A stretch of 64,000 bases of DNA from Odiellus spinosus (Eukaryota > Arthropoda > Arachnida > Opiliones > Phalangiidae), in assembly GCA_963920705.1 (NCBI GenBank), contig OY987225.1, positions 32,093,458 through 32,157,457 of the forward strand. Direction: 5' to 3'. The notes beneath the pieces were generated by a model. The model saw nothing but the letters and a program-made list of their open reading frames with translations, did no database searches and was not told the DNA's origin. Of the stretch, positions 51,368 through 63,425 are shown piece by piece. The position numbers and the translations under genes were made by a program. How positions within the stretch are numbered: position 1 is the first letter of the stretch; each line of letters starts with the position of its first letter.

Positions 51368-52129
51368 TTTAAAAGTGGTTTTTAGCTAGCGTTCTACTAT
51401 TTAGAGTTACTTCCATTCACAAGTGTGCAAATGCAAATGCTAGTATAAAATTTCTTCGTTTTACAGTCCTCGAATTAGTCATTGATAAAATCTGACACAC
51501 GATAACGCAATTTGATAACACAATAATGAAGGCAATAACTTGTTAGCGACCCTATTACTTAGGAGCCTATCTTATAGTCTATATCCACCTTGAATTGGCA
51601 GCGAGGGGAAAACCATGTTCCCTTGATCTCTAAACAAACATTCGAGTTGGAATACACTATAGAACCAGTCACATTTCCCTCAGCAATTAGTTTTCATTGT
51701 GTTAAATTCAACTATAGAGAGTTTTTATTTTGTATATATTATTAAGTAATTGTAATCTTTTATTTCCTGGTAACCGCTGGTTCATGGCCTGCGTTAAAAA
51801 CTTTCACTTAACTTTTCGTTACAACGCCCGTACACAGTCAGGAAACTAGTTTTTAAGTGTAAAAATAAAACGCTATTTGCTCAGGCTAGTTTCGAAATAT
51901 TATTAGCGACAAGGAAGAAATCGCAAGAAAAATGTACATGTAAAATAGACTTTTGAATTTCCGCGTTAATTTTAGTTGACGTTTGGTGGCGCCGGACTCG
52001 TAATCGTATCGTCGTCTGCTCATACTTTAAGAGTTAGGTGCTAGACGTTGCCGAGTTTTGCTCGCGTTACTTATTTTTGTCAAATTTTTAAATTTAAATA
52101 CTTAATAAAATTAGTATAATATACGTATA
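51368..52129. promoter_or_regulatory. Divergent promoter region, acyltransferase 5 and MIPEP
   Basis: About 760 bp between two start codons pointing away from each other. A GC-richer stretch at about 51970-52060 lies just before the MIPEP start. No TATA box is evident. Confidence 0.5.
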
Positions 52130-55100
52130 ATGAAGATAAACACTACGCTAACTAATTACACTCGTCTTTTACTCGGTGTTAAAGGTGGCTGTTTATTATC
52201 ATCAAAATACTGTCGGTTTGTTAATCGAAAGCCGAGGCTTAGTTGTATAGCGAGTTTAGGAACATGGTCTCATCTGGCCAACGCTTTCAATTCGAAGCCA
52301 AGTACTTGGGAGGATTTTCAAGTTTCCTTTTCAAGAAGCACCGCTGTACGTTATTTCGTTATGTGCTAATGACCGTATTGTAACTGTAAGTTTCCTTTTA
52401 ATCTTCTTATTCAGGGTTTGTTTGATCGGGTAGAGCTAGGAAATCCAGAAGGTTTCTATCTTATGAAAGAAAATGCGGTTCTTAGAACAGATGAGTTAAT
52501 TAACGAAGCAATTGATGAGAATCGTTCACGAAAGATGGTCGAAATATTCGATGATCTATCCGATACTCTATGCCAAGTTGCCGACTTGGCAGAGTTTGTC
52601 AGGATTGGTCACCCAAATAAACGATACGCCCAATGTGCGGAAGATGCTTGCTTAGAAATTAACAGTTTGGTTGAGAAGTATATAAAACTATTCCCTTATT
52701 CTCGTTTATTTCAAAAGCTAATAAAGAGGTACATTCCTTAGATTAAATGTAAATCGACAACTTTTTGAAGCTCTTCAAAGAGTAGTTAGAAATGGAGACA
52801 AAATGCCAACTGATGAGATAGATAGACACGTTGCTGAGTTATTTCTGTTTGACTTTGAACAGTGTGGAATACATTTAGACGAAACTAGGGTGAATTAATT
52901 TGATTAATTTAAAAGTTAAGGGTAATTTAAAAACTTAATCCAGTATTTTATTAGAGAAATAAAGTTGTATCTCTGAACGAATATATCTTAAGATTGGGTA
53001 GTTTTTTCGTAAATGGATCTACGCAACCCAGAAGCGTTCCTAGATCAGACGTTCCATCACACCTAATACATCAGTTTACCGGTGGAGGAGATACAATAAC
53101 TCTATCGGGTCTAGTCTCTGATTCTCACGACGAATCTGTAAGAGTATTTTAGATTATTAATTTATTATCAAGTTCAAAATAAAATATAATTGTGCAATTA
53201 ATAAAATTTTAATTTTAGCTTCGAGAACTGGCTTATAGAATATTTCTCTACCCTGATAAACATCAAGAATCAATCTTAGATCAACTTCTTCATTGTCGTA
53301 ATGAATTGGCCCAATTATGCGGTTTCGAAACGTACGCTCATCGCGCTGTAAAAGGAAGTTTGGCTGGAAATCCCGAATCAGTTCGGGATTTTCTTGATAA
53401 CCTATCGGAACAACTTAAACCCAGAGCCAAGAAAAATTATGACCAAATGCTGGTCATGAAGAAACAGACTAATTCTGATGCGAAGGTACAATTCAAACGC
53501 TGTAAAACATCTGATAAACTTCTAAAAAAAATATTTTAAAAGGAATTGTATCCATGGGACATACCTTATTACACTTCTTTAGCAAAACAACAAGCTTTTA
53601 ACATCAGGAGTACCGATTATTGCCCATATTTTTCTCTCGGAGCTTGTATGGAAGGGTTAAACTTCATCTTTCAATCATTGTATGACGTAACCCTCGAAGT
53701 AGAACCTTTAAAAAATAGCGAAGTTTGGCATAAAGATGTTATTAAGCTTGTAAGTAAAATTCAAACTAATTGAAATTTATGTAAAATTTAAAACAACATT
53801 GATTTTATTCTTTAATAGAGGGTACGAGATGAATCTGGCATCTTAGGTTATATTTATTGCGACTTTTACGAGCGTCCGGATAAACCTGCTCAAGAATGTC
53901 ATTTTACAATCAGAGGAGGAAGAGAAATAGCTAACGACTATCAAGTAAAGTAATTAAACCCTAGTGGTGTACGAGCCCTAAATTTAGGTTTCTAGCCCAA
54001 TTCAAATTTTTCTTGCCAAGCCCGAGCTTTAGAAATGTCTTTTACCAAGCTTCTTGCCGGTACGACATTTCAAATACTCGCACACCACTTAATATATAAA
54101 TTAACTTAGGAGATTTCTAATTAATTGTAAGTCTCTTGTCTCGATCCAAATTAGACTCCAATCGTTACTTTACTCTTGAATCTTCCATCTCCGAGAGCTA
54201 ATACTCCTTCGTGTCTAACCCCAGCCATGCTTGATAATCTTTTTCACGAAATGGGTCACGCTATGCACTCTATGTTAGCTCGAACTAAATATCAACACGT
54301 AACTGGTACTAGATGTTCTACTGATTTAGCCGAAGTTCCTTCCGTCCTTATGGAGTATTTTGCCTCTGATTATAGGGTAAAGGATAGAAAAATTATAAAA
54401 TTTAGTTAAACTCGAAAGAAAAATGATGATTTCTTTTATTAAATTTATTTATTCAGGTTGTATCTCGATTCGCGCGACATTATAGAACTGGAGAACCAAT
54501 CCCCGAACATCTTTTAAATAATTTAGGATCTTCGAAACAATTTTTTTCAGCCAGCGAAACTCAGTTGCAAGTTTTTTACGCTGCCTTGGATCAAAAATTT
54601 CATGGAAAATATAATTACGGGCAAAACAACTTGGATGTCTTAGCTAAAATTCAAAATAAATTTTACGGAGTTCCTTATGTAGAAAATACGGTAAGATTAT
54701 TATTATTAAGTAATTTATGCTTCAAACTTTTTTCAGAAATAAATTTATTTTAATTTGTAGGCTTGGCATCAAAGATTTGGCCATTTGGTAGGATATGGAG
54801 CCAAATATTACTCTTATTTGGTGTCTAGGAGCGTAGCTTCTTGGATTTGGCATAAATATTTTGCCCGGGATCCATTTTGTAAGGACGCTGGTCTAAGATA
54901 TCGTCAGAAAATTCTCCAACATGGAGGATCAAAGCCCCCAAAATGTTTAGTCGAAGGTTCGTTAGCTACGTCTAGTATTTTAATTTTTAAAAATAAGAAT
55001 TGATAATTTAAAATATTTTGGTTTAGATTTTCTAGATCAAGACGTTACTCCTGATTCTTTGGCCAAAGCTTTATTATTAGATATCGATAGAAGTCAATAA
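52130..55100 (+). CDS. MIPEP: Mitochondrial intermediate peptidase (M3 metallopeptidase)
   Basis: Removes an N-terminal octapeptide from a subset of imported proteins in the mitochondrial matrix after MPP cleavage. Exons: 52130-52345, 52415-52677, 52742-52889, 52955-53137, 53219-53485, 53543-53749, 53819-53944, 54155-54376, 54457-54690, 54761-54974, 55027-55100. Every phase joins and the total is 717 residues; human MIPEP is 713. The zinc site HEMGH is at about 501-505 in the context [13 protein letters not shown], followed by [14 protein letters not shown] with the third ligand Glu. Also visible are [27 protein letters not shown] and [10 protein letters not shown]. The N-terminus is basic and free of acidic residues, as a mitochondrial presequence should be. 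Most introns are 50-80 bp. Confidence 0.96.
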
Positions 55101-55599
55101 TTTACTTAAAATATTTGTGATTTGTAGATTTAAACTTAATTCTACGTCGAATAGGTTTAGTTACGTCAGTAATTCAATTCTAAGTTATAAACTAGAATTT
55201 TAAAATCCGCGGTAAAGTTCCTCCATAGATCTATGAACAGAACTGAATCAAAGTAAGGCTTATTAGAAATTAATTGATTGATTTCTACTTCGTGACTGAA
55301 TAAATAAGTAAACCAGTAATTTTACTTTTAATTATTTAAAATATTTAAAAATCCAAATAAAATAATTCAAATTCCAAGCTTTTATTTTAAATTCTGCGGT
55401 AAAATTGCTCTTAAGGAGCTGAAGACTGAACTGAATCGAACTATGACGTCACAAAAATCGTCTGGTATTATTTAAACTTTCCATAGTCCTATTGGAGTGA
55501 ATGATGAAGTAGACCTGCAATTTTAGATCAAATTCTGAGTTAAAATAAGTCTAATATAAATCTAAATAACTCTTTTAAAGCTAAAATAATAGTTAAGAT
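55101..55599. other. Intergenic with a diverged direct repeat
   Basis: Two diverged direct copies of about 190 bp (near 55200 and 55390) share GCGGTAAA, an AACTGAATC block and an AGTAAACC/AGTAGACC block. A TGACGTCA lies in the second copy at about 55443-55450, some 150 bp before the MRPS18B start, and may serve its promoter. Confidence 0.6.
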
Positions 55600-56337
55600 A
55601 TGTCTCTTCGCTTACTAAGTGTCAGAATTTTGTCTAAATGCATTCGAAACAATGCGACGACCAAGGCTTACTATTTACCAGCCCAAAACTTTCAATCTTT
55701 AAAAATGACTTCGAAAAATTGTGGCAAGAGTGTAATTTCAATGTTTAATACCCAGAAATTAAGCACTACCACAGAATCAACAGCGGAAGGTGAAGATGAA
55801 GAAAAAGTTGAAGAACGTATTCGATTTCCGAAAGAATACACCCAAGCCGAGATACAAGCTGTATTTGATGGAACCGAAGCTCGAAATGTCCCAAAAAAAG
55901 GATCACAAGCTCGTACAGTTCCAGTAGAAACTAGCATCAAATATCTAGATAGTCAAGCCTTTACAGAGACATACGGAGAGGAACCAGTATGGAAACAATA
56001 TCGACGAAACCATAAAGGAACCAAACCACCGGTCATCACCAGAAGAACCTGTGTTCGAAAGGGAGTGGTATCAACGGGCAACCCTTGCCCAATTTGCCGG
56101 GATGATTTCTTAGTCGTTGACTACAGGAATGTAAAGTTACTCAACCAATTCATCTCAGAGTTTTCGGGGGAAGTCTTAACATTTACGAAAACTGGAGTTT
56201 GCCGAAGACAACATTCAAACCTTCTTATGGCCATTTATAAAGCTAAGGATTATGGTTTAATCAAATACGACGTTCCTTTTAGGAAGTATAACTACGCGGA
56301 TTATTACCCAGAATTAAAAGAAGCCAAAAAACTGTAA
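55600..56337 (+). CDS. mRpS18B: Mitochondrial ribosomal protein S18b (mS40)
   Basis: Small-subunit mitoribosome protein of the bacterial S18 family. Single exon, 245 residues. The N-terminal 60 residues are rich in Arg, Lys, Ser and Asn with almost no acid, fitting a matrix-targeting signal. An acidic linker (EGEDEEKVEER, 63-73) follows. The S18 core runs from about 150 to 230, with CPIC at 163-166, VVDYRNVKLLNQFIS, and TGVCRRQHSNLLMAI with Cys201. The CxxC plus downstream Cys suggests a metal site as in other S18 proteins. It ends only 107 bp from the stop of the convergent CLYBL gene. Confidence 0.93.
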   Translation: MSLRLLSVRILSKCIRNNATTKAYYLPAQNFQSLKMTSKNCGKSVISMFNTQKLSTTTESTAEGEDEEKVEERIRFPKEYTQAEIQAVFDGTEARNVPKKGSQARTVPVETSIKYLDSQAFTETYGEEPVWKQYRRNHKGTKPPVITRRTCVRKGVVSTGNPCPICRDDFLVVDYRNVKLLNQFISEFSGEVLTFTKTGVCRRQHSNLLMAIYKAKDYGLIKYDVPFRKYNYADYYPELKEAKKL

Positions 56338-56444
56338 GTTAAAGAATTACATAGTGAAAAAGTTTTAAGTTGATGAATTAATAGATGTTAGAAAATCATG
56401 TTCAACTTTATTTTGCAATCTAATGTACATTAAAAATGAAAAGA

Positions 56445-57431
56445 TTAATTTTTGTGGGAAACTTTTTCTATCAAATCTACAATATTTTGGGCTTGAAGCA
56501 ACAATGGTCGATCTATCATTTCCCCTTTAAAGGTAAAAGCCCCTTTACCCTCCCGTTGGTGTTCTTTGAAAAGTCTAATTAGTTCTTTGGCCCATTCTAT
56601 TTTTTCATTATGGGGCAGAAAAGAGTCTTGGACGATTGGAACTTGATTGGGATGGATAACTTGTTTTCCAGTGAAACCCATTTTGGCCCCTTCGATACAT
56701 TGATTTCTCAGACCTTCTTGATTCTTGTAATCGATGAAAACCATATCAATAGCTTGCAATCGAAAAGCTTTGGCTGTCATTAATATCAGTTGCCTGGCAG
56801 TCAAAATTTCTGTAGCTTCGATAGTTTTAGTCGCCCCAATATCGGCTATAAAGTCATCAGCCCCGAAAACTATTCCGTCCAGGTTAAATCTTGATTTTGA
56901 ACCTAGTTCCATAAATCTCTCGCAAATATCTTTCAAATTTAGCAAGGATAAGGCACTTTCCGCGTAGATTATCAAGTTAATTTGGTTTTCTTTCAATCTT
57001 GATTTTAGAGATTTATCTAACAGGCTAGATATATATTCAACTTCTTCTAACGTATTAACTTTAGGTACGAAAATGGTCGAGGGTAGTTTCATTGCCCCAA
57101 GAACCTCGGGAATATCATCAGCAATCAGTCCACTACTTACAGAATTAACTCTAACAGCGCATTCTGAGGTTTTAAAGTCAATAGCCGCAGAGTCCAACAT
57201 TTTTCGAATGGTTTTCCTGGCCATTTCTTTACGGTTTAAAGCAACTCCATCTTCACATTCTAAGACTGCGCAATCGACACCAGTTGATGGAATTTTCATG
57301 AGTTTGCGTTCGTCATCTCCTGGAACATACATCACCGCTCTCCTTGGGGTAAATTCCTTGTTTAGAATTGCAGAAATTGAAAATCGGCGCTTTCCTAATG
57401 TTAATGTTCTATTTAAAAGTTTTAGAAACAT
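56445..57431 (-). CDS. CLYBL: Citramalyl-CoA lyase (CLYBL), mitochondrial
   Basis: Cleaves citramalyl-CoA to pyruvate and acetyl-CoA in the C5-dicarboxylate (itaconate) detoxification route; absence affects vitamin B12 metabolism in mammals. Single exon, 328 residues (human 340). An Arg-rich targeting sequence (MFLKLLNRTLTLGKRRFSIS) precedes PRRAVMYVPGDD (29-40). ECEDGVA (58-64) and GADDF (190-194) supply acidic metal ligands typical of the HpcH/HpaI-CitE family, GKQVIHPNQV is at 255-264, and GEMIDRP carries the Asp (about 307) that characterises CLYBL. It is tail to tail with MRPS18B and head to head with LRCH. Confidence 0.95.
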   Translation of the reverse strand: MFLKLLNRTLTLGKRRFSISAILNKEFTPRRAVMYVPGDDERKLMKIPSTGVDCAVLECEDGVALNRKEMARKTIRKMLDSAAIDFKTSECAVRVNSVSSGLIADDIPEVLGAMKLPSTIFVPKVNTLEEVEYISSLLDKSLKSRLKENQINLIIYAESALSLLNLKDICERFMELGSKSRFNLDGIVFGADDFIADIGATKTIEATEILTARQLILMTAKAFRLQAIDMVFIDYKNQEGLRNQCIEGAKMGFTGKQVIHPNQVPIVQDSFLPHNEKIEWAKELIRLFKEHQREGKGAFTFKGEMIDRPLLLQAQNIVDLIEKVSHKN

Positions 57432-57681
57432 TTTGCTAGAGATAGGCTTAAAAAAACTCCAATCAAAAACAGTATATATTTTAAAGTTTTTTTTTTACCA
57501 AAATGAGATAATAGATGGCAACCCTAGATGAGAATTTAAATAATTTGCAGAATTCTTAGTTATTTGACGCTTTTATTTTCAATTTCGCCGTTAATAGATG
57601 GCAGCAGGCTAGTTTAAAAAAAAACTCATATTAAACTAACTCCTCCCATTCTCGGTGACGTCACAGGTGAATAATTCCTCC
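57432..57681. promoter_or_regulatory. Bidirectional promoter region, CLYBL and LRCH, with a CRE
   Basis: Only 250 bp separate the two start codons. It contains a perfect CRE palindrome TGACGTCA at 57656-57663 and two ATAGATGGCA motifs (about 57511 and 57595), which resemble the AGATGGC core of YY1/Pho sites. No TATA. Shared control is inferred from layout. Confidence 0.6.
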
Positions 57682-57925
57682 ATGGTAGGAGAAGCCGCGC
57701 TGTCGCCGCCTTCGGAATCGGAGTTTTGTTTTCATAAAGATGTCGGTTGTAAAAGTGCAATGGCTCTTGCCTTGGCCACTACTAATAATCCCCAGTTAAC
57801 TAGAAGTTACGATCGAATATTCGAAGACGCTCATATCAGTGGAGAACTCAAATTAAGCGGAAAAAAATTAAAGGATTTCCCAAAAATATCGCCCAAGTAC
57901 AATCTAGGAGATACCGTTCGAGCTG
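57682..57925 (+). CDS. LRCH: LRCH protein, first coding exon (partial)
   Basis: Leucine-rich repeat and calponin-homology (LRCH) proteins are actin- and septin-linked scaffolds. Only the first exon is here: ATG at 57682 to donor GCTG|GTAAGT at 57926, 81 residues, ending in phase 1. The end SGELKLSGKKLKDFPKI then SPKYNLGDTVRA closely matches the start of the LRR domain of LRCH1-4 (GELKLSGRKLKDFP, then YDLSDTVEADLSKNR). The next exon should start AC to give Asp, followed by LSKN-like sequence, but is not in this window. The upstream in-frame codons contain no other ATG before the CRE. Confidence 0.88.
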
Positions 57926-60900
57926 GTAAGTCCAAGGCTTAACTAAGCCAAAGATTTCTTTCTTAGCCTCTAAGGATGGTACAAAGTGTACGCTTCCTTT
58001 CCCCGCGCTCCCTCATGGTCTACAACGGTCAAATAGCTCAAATGTATCTAGACATGTTTCTTTATTACCGTATAACACCAAATTTAGTCTAGTTTGTAGG
58101 GTTAACGTTGTTTTGTATCTCAAATTTTCATATATTTAACCATAGTGGTTTGCAAAATGTATCTATAGTTCATTGTCCATAATCCTTTGTGTTTATGTAG
58201 GGTAGGGCACTTCAAAATCCTTTCACATAGGATAAACCCAACCTATTGTTTACTATAAACACCACTTAACTAGATTAGACGTACGTGTAAAAATGCAAAT
58301 TATGTTAGGTAAAGGAATAATTTCGACAAAAGTTTTTGGGCTATTGGAAATACAGGTTAGATAACATTCTTTCAAACTAGTAAGGAGACCTACATTTCGA
58401 AAGTATGATGGATTTGAATTATTTTGTTTCAACATGGCTTTTGCTAAACTATCTGAAAAAACTTGCACACTTTAAAAACAAAGCAATTACGCTTATGATG
58501 GACGTGAAGGTTTAAAGAGGTCTTGGCTAAAAAAAACCTTTTCTTGTTCCTGTCAACAGGGAAAAGAGAGAGAGAGAGACCCAAAGAAATGAGTTTTGTA
58601 GGAAAAAAGTGCAAGTATTTTTAGTCTTTTACGTTCCCAATTTCCTGAGCGCTTATAAGAAGGAAAGAAGGGATAAAGAAAAAGAGGAATTATGCCTACA
58701 CACGTGCAGTTGTAAGATGAGAAAGTTTTTCAGCGAATGAAATGACCCAAAACTGTCCATTATTAGTTTTCAGCCTTAGTATCTTACTCCTAAAGCGGCT
58801 TTACATTCTTGTACCATCTTGGAAACATCCCCCAAAATAAAGATTTGTCAGTTAGTTGGGAATGAGTCTTACTTGTAATAATTTTATCCCAAAAAACATC
58901 AGTATTTCTTAAGAATAGGCAGGGAGGTTTTACCCTTAGTTTCACTTATTTCCTGACTAATGTTTTGGAAGAAACAGTCATCTAATAGTTATTAATGTAT
59001 CCTGCATGGCTACCTAAATGGGTGAACCCCAGCCTGTGTTCAATCTTATAGTTTGTAGGCCCAGGGTAGGTTTCGTAGGGTAAGATGTAGAGGATGTGTT
59101 TCGATAATAAAGCCATGAAGAATTACAAGATCTTAGTACCTCTAAAATATTTAGGGATCCAAATTGGTAAAAGATGAACAACGGTTCAAAGTTCACATTC
59201 GGCTTGAATCTTCTTTAATACCCTTCCATGTTCTTACCCTAGTAAAACTACCCATGTTATAGTCAATTTCATTCTGATTTAACAGCGCGTACGTAACTAA
59301 ACTCCCAGTTATCTCCATTGTTTTTTACTTATAAATAAACGGAAATCCACCTTTATACGTAGTGTCAAATCAAGGTTAGATATACTTTATAGGTTCTTTC
59401 ACGGTTCCTTGTCATTTTCGGTAATGCTCCTAGGGTGTCAAATAAATATTACACCTGTGGGAGGAGTAGAACTAAGGGGTGTACTTTACTAGAAGCTAGG
59501 AAGGAAATGAAGGGGAACTAAGGTTCTAGGCGGCTTCTAGTAGAAGAGATTTCGAGAATGGGAATTCTCCCCCAACTTTATTGATTGACCGGTCCTTTTC
59601 CGGACAGACACACGTGCGTGCGTATCTCTCTTACCGGCTTTAGAGAGTAGGGGAGTTCTCCCAGACTACCGACAGACACGCTGTAAAAATTTAGAAATTA
59701 CTTTGTTTTCCTTTACTGGGATTACCCCTGTTTTCGTGAAGTTAATACTTTTTCTACTCTTATTAATCAGTGTTCCATTAGTTTTGCTTTCAAGTTAGAT
59801 TGCCAATTTGTTAATTGTACGTGAAATCGCGTTTTAATTCCATGTAAGTCAGGGAAAATGTTTTAATTACCCCTATGTTTAAAAAGTTAGGGAGTTTTTA
59901 TTCCTCATGGTCAGCGAGAATCTTATTTGTTTCAGGAAAAAGCCGCGATAAGTTTTATAGCTATTAAATTTGGCTTCAATTTTAAAAAACTCTCGAAACT
60001 GTGGTTACGAAGAAGACTTGATAGTCTTATCTAAACGTTTAAAATAACAAGCCTAACAAGAAAACCGTTGTAACGATAATGCTTGTTATCGGAAAAATGT
60101 GTTTCGAGTAGTGCAAGTACTCTTGATTATTCTTTAGGGTGTAATATAAATCTCGTTGAGGAAAAAAAATGGAACAATTTTATCTATAATGGATCGATAT
60201 TATCTTTAACCCTAACCGTTACGCAATACGGAGCTTTCCTCTCTGTCATACTCGAACAATTTTTTATTTTAAATTACATTGAATCAAGTTTTTGATGGAT
60301 TTCTTTTTTAGTTGACATACGATATAACTTAACTACCCAATTTCTCCATCCCCTAAAAGTTTAATATTGCGAAATTATGCGTTTCGACTCGACTCTTTTA
60401 AGCGTAGGCGGATTATCTACAATTTATATTTCACTATATGGTTAATATTTGGCGGTTTTTGGTTTAAGATCAAAGACGAAATGTCTGTCAAGATATCTGT
60501 ACAAGTTTTTATCATATTTAAAAATTATTTACACTAATTTTGATTTATTAAAATATAAGTTTATAATATTTTTAAAGGGGGATGAGTCAGCTCAGATTTT
60601 TCTATAGTATATTTAATTTAAGTTAATTTTAATTTTAAAAAATATGCTAATTTATGCGTATTTAAAAGAAATATTAAAATTTCAGTTATATTAAGATGCC
60701 AAGATATTATATATAAATTTAATTATATTTAGGTTAATTTATTTATTTTTAAATTTAATTTCTGACAGTTAAATTGCGATTACACTCATTAAAAATAGAG
60801 CAAACTTTACTTACAATAATTTCAAACTAAACCTTTGATCATAAATTATCTAAATTTGTTAGATGAATATTAATTAATGCAGAATTTTCTAAACGCGAAA

Positions 60901-62559
60901 GTAGAATTTTGCCCACATAATAATATAATCACAATTATTCCATTTAAAAGCTCTCGAAACCTTTTTTTTCCTTTGAAGTTCAATGGAGTTAGATCTAAAC
61001 CAGTTTTTCTTTCTTTCTTACGAAGAATTAGGGCCTCTTTTCAAAGATAGTCTCTATAACGTTAGTAAAGCTCACCTTTTCATTATTAATTCATTAAAAG
61101 TTTAATTAAAAACAAGGTTAATCTTTAATTAATCTCTTAGTAAAGTTCCTGGTTTTACGTAGCTTAATTAACAACATTTAAAATCTTAAGCAGTTTTCTG
61201 TCATTTGAAAGGAATGTAACATTTATTTTTAGTTAACTCACCCTTAAGCTAATTTAAAGGGATAAACGTGTCGTGATACATCTACGGTATCAAGTACTTA
61301 GGCCATTCAGGGTAAAACTGGTTTTTAATTAGACCTATATTTAAGCCGTTGATGGAATTTTTATTTTAAAAAGGGAAGTGTTTTAGAGTTTATTCACGAA
61401 ACTTCGCTTAAAGGGACTCCCCTTTAAAGTCGACTTCTTTTCTAGCTTAGCAGACGACGTTGATCGTAACAAATTGTACAGTCAAAGCGAGAGTGTGTGC
61501 GTCAGGGGCAAGTTTCAAATCAGATGAGGTCTTTATTGTAGCATTCTAAGTTGGTTAATTTCGTTTTAAAACTATTTTTATTCTCTATTGGTTTAAACAT
61601 TATGTATTAATACGCCACATATGTTTACATTCTAAAATCTCTTCTGGACTGATTTAGGCTTAGCGACTTTGATAATTGATTGTAAATTACAGCAAAAACC
61701 TTTGATGAGTTTGATATTTTAAAAGTACAAATGGATTTAAAATAACTTGTTATCCGAGTCTAATACCCCTCGGGGCTGTTGTTAGGTATGATCACGTGGA
61801 ATTTAGAGGATCCAAGCTTTGTACATTCTGAAAATTTGAACTGATTCTGTGATTTCGATTTCTGAACTGTAGTTTATATAACCCTCTTTTTTGCTATCTC
61901 CATCTAAATCTCTCGAGTAAAGGAGGGTAGATTTTAAATGGCAAAGAAATAGAATGGATTTTTTTTTTAATTTAAATTTTTTTTATACCATTCGGTCTTT
62001 CCGCTTTTCTGAGTTTGAAGAATGGGGTTTAAAAATTTTCCGCGTTTGTCAGATTTAAATAATGATATCTTTATCAAAGAATATTTAATTTTCGCTCCAA
62101 GGGATGAAGTAGCTATGAAAAATTTAAAGATTTAATTTTGTAATATATAAATATTTAGTCAGAAATAAGAATTTTGAAGCGTCTGTTTCAAATAATTCCG
62201 CATTTAAAATCATGGAAATTGAAATCAAAACATTTTGCGAATACCGGTAAATTACCGTCAGACAATTTACAAAATTACTGTAATTTTATAACTCTAATCA
62301 AGGCTAGGATGTAATAACTTTGACCGCGATTCAACCCATTTCTCGTATTCAAATTATGATAATTATTTAAAGGAAGAATTTGGTCATTTCCGTTAGAGAG
62401 GGGGTTGAGGGATTACGCAAATATTCAGAAACTCAACTCTACTCTGGTTCATTAAAACTATAGTTAGAGCTATCACGTTGTCTCCAATATCCCAACTTTG
62501 CTAAACCTTTTCCTCTGGCTTGGTTATGTGATTTTTTTAGCGCGTATATACTAAACTAA

Positions 62560-62830
62560 GCGACAGATTCTCTTTCCCCTCTTGAATCGTTCTAATCCCA
62601 GCTGGATGTTGTCGAAAATTTGCGTTCGGAGGATGCGGAGGTTTTTAGACCCCTCTATCCCTCCCTCATCTCTTTCGTGACTCACTCCCCAGAGCTTCTG
62701 GTGCGCAGACATTGGGGGGCTTTTTATTCATCATTCAATAGGAAACCCCCTGGCTATATAATCACTGTCACTCTTAGAATTCAGCGTGTTTAAAACTAGT
62801 ACGAAGTTAACATTGTCAAAGGTCTGTCGC
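62560..62830 (+). promoter_or_regulatory. Possible alternative promoter in LRCH intron
   Basis: A GC-richer island ends in GGCTATATAATCAC (TATA-like, about 62752-62764), followed about 25 bp later by ATTCAGCG, which is partly like an arthropod initiator (TCAGT). No first exon can be verified. Confidence 0.3.
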
Positions 62831-62914
62831 GCATAAAGATCGTTTATTTATCAAGCAAGGATGTAATTACTCTGGAAAAACCTTGGACATCTTAGAGAAT
62901 TTGAAAATTGGCTC

Positions 62915-63070
62915 CAGAAAGGTCAAGAAAATGCCAGGAAATGTTTAAATTGGATCAGAAAGGTCAAAAAATTATCAGGGAATTTTTAATCTGGGTCAAA
63001 AAGGTCAAAAAATTATCAGGGAATTTTTAATCTGGGTCAAAAAGGTCAAGAAAACGTCAGGAAATGTTTT
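62915..63070. repeat. CAGGGAATTT minisatellite, about 4 copies
   Basis: Units of about 41 bp: AGGTCAAAAAATTATCAGGG, AATTTTTAATCTGGGTCAAA. The core matches the 31-bp array at 1-474, so the two arrays share a sequence family. Confidence 0.85.
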
Positions 63071-63149
63071 AATTGTATCAATAGATCAGGATTAGTCGGA
63101 ACATCAATATATTTGGCTTTAAAACATCAGAAGGAAGTCAGGAAAGTTG

Positions 63150-63425
63150 AAAAATTAGGTTAAAATTCAAAGAGATGTTGAAAAATCAGGTTAAAGGTCG
63201 GGAGAAAATTGAAAAATTAGGTTAAAAATCGGGAGAAAATTGAAAAATCAGGTTAAAGGTCGGGAGAAAATTGAAAAATTAGGTTAAAAGTCGGGAGAAA
63301 ATTGAAAAATCAGGTTAAAGGTCGGGAGAACGTTGAATAATTAGGTGAAAAGTCGGAAAAAAGTTGGAAAATTAGTTTAAAGGTTCGAAGGAAGTTGAAA
63401 TATTAGGTTAAAGGTCGGGAGAAAG
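63150..63425. repeat. 31-bp tandem repeat, about 8 copies
   Basis: Units GGTTAAAGGTCGGGAGAAAA then TTGAAAAATCA. It directly follows the preceding array and may derive from it. Confidence 0.9.

Noticed and set aside
54975-55003. Alternative MIPEP C-terminus by reading past 54974
   Set aside because: Splicing at 54974 to 55027 restores the family C-terminal pattern (VEG, then [17 protein letters not shown]) with correct phase.
57655-57681. Upstream in-frame start for LRCH from a GTG codon
   Set aside because: The first ATG is at 57682; the upstream bases include the CRE and read as 5' UTR or promoter.
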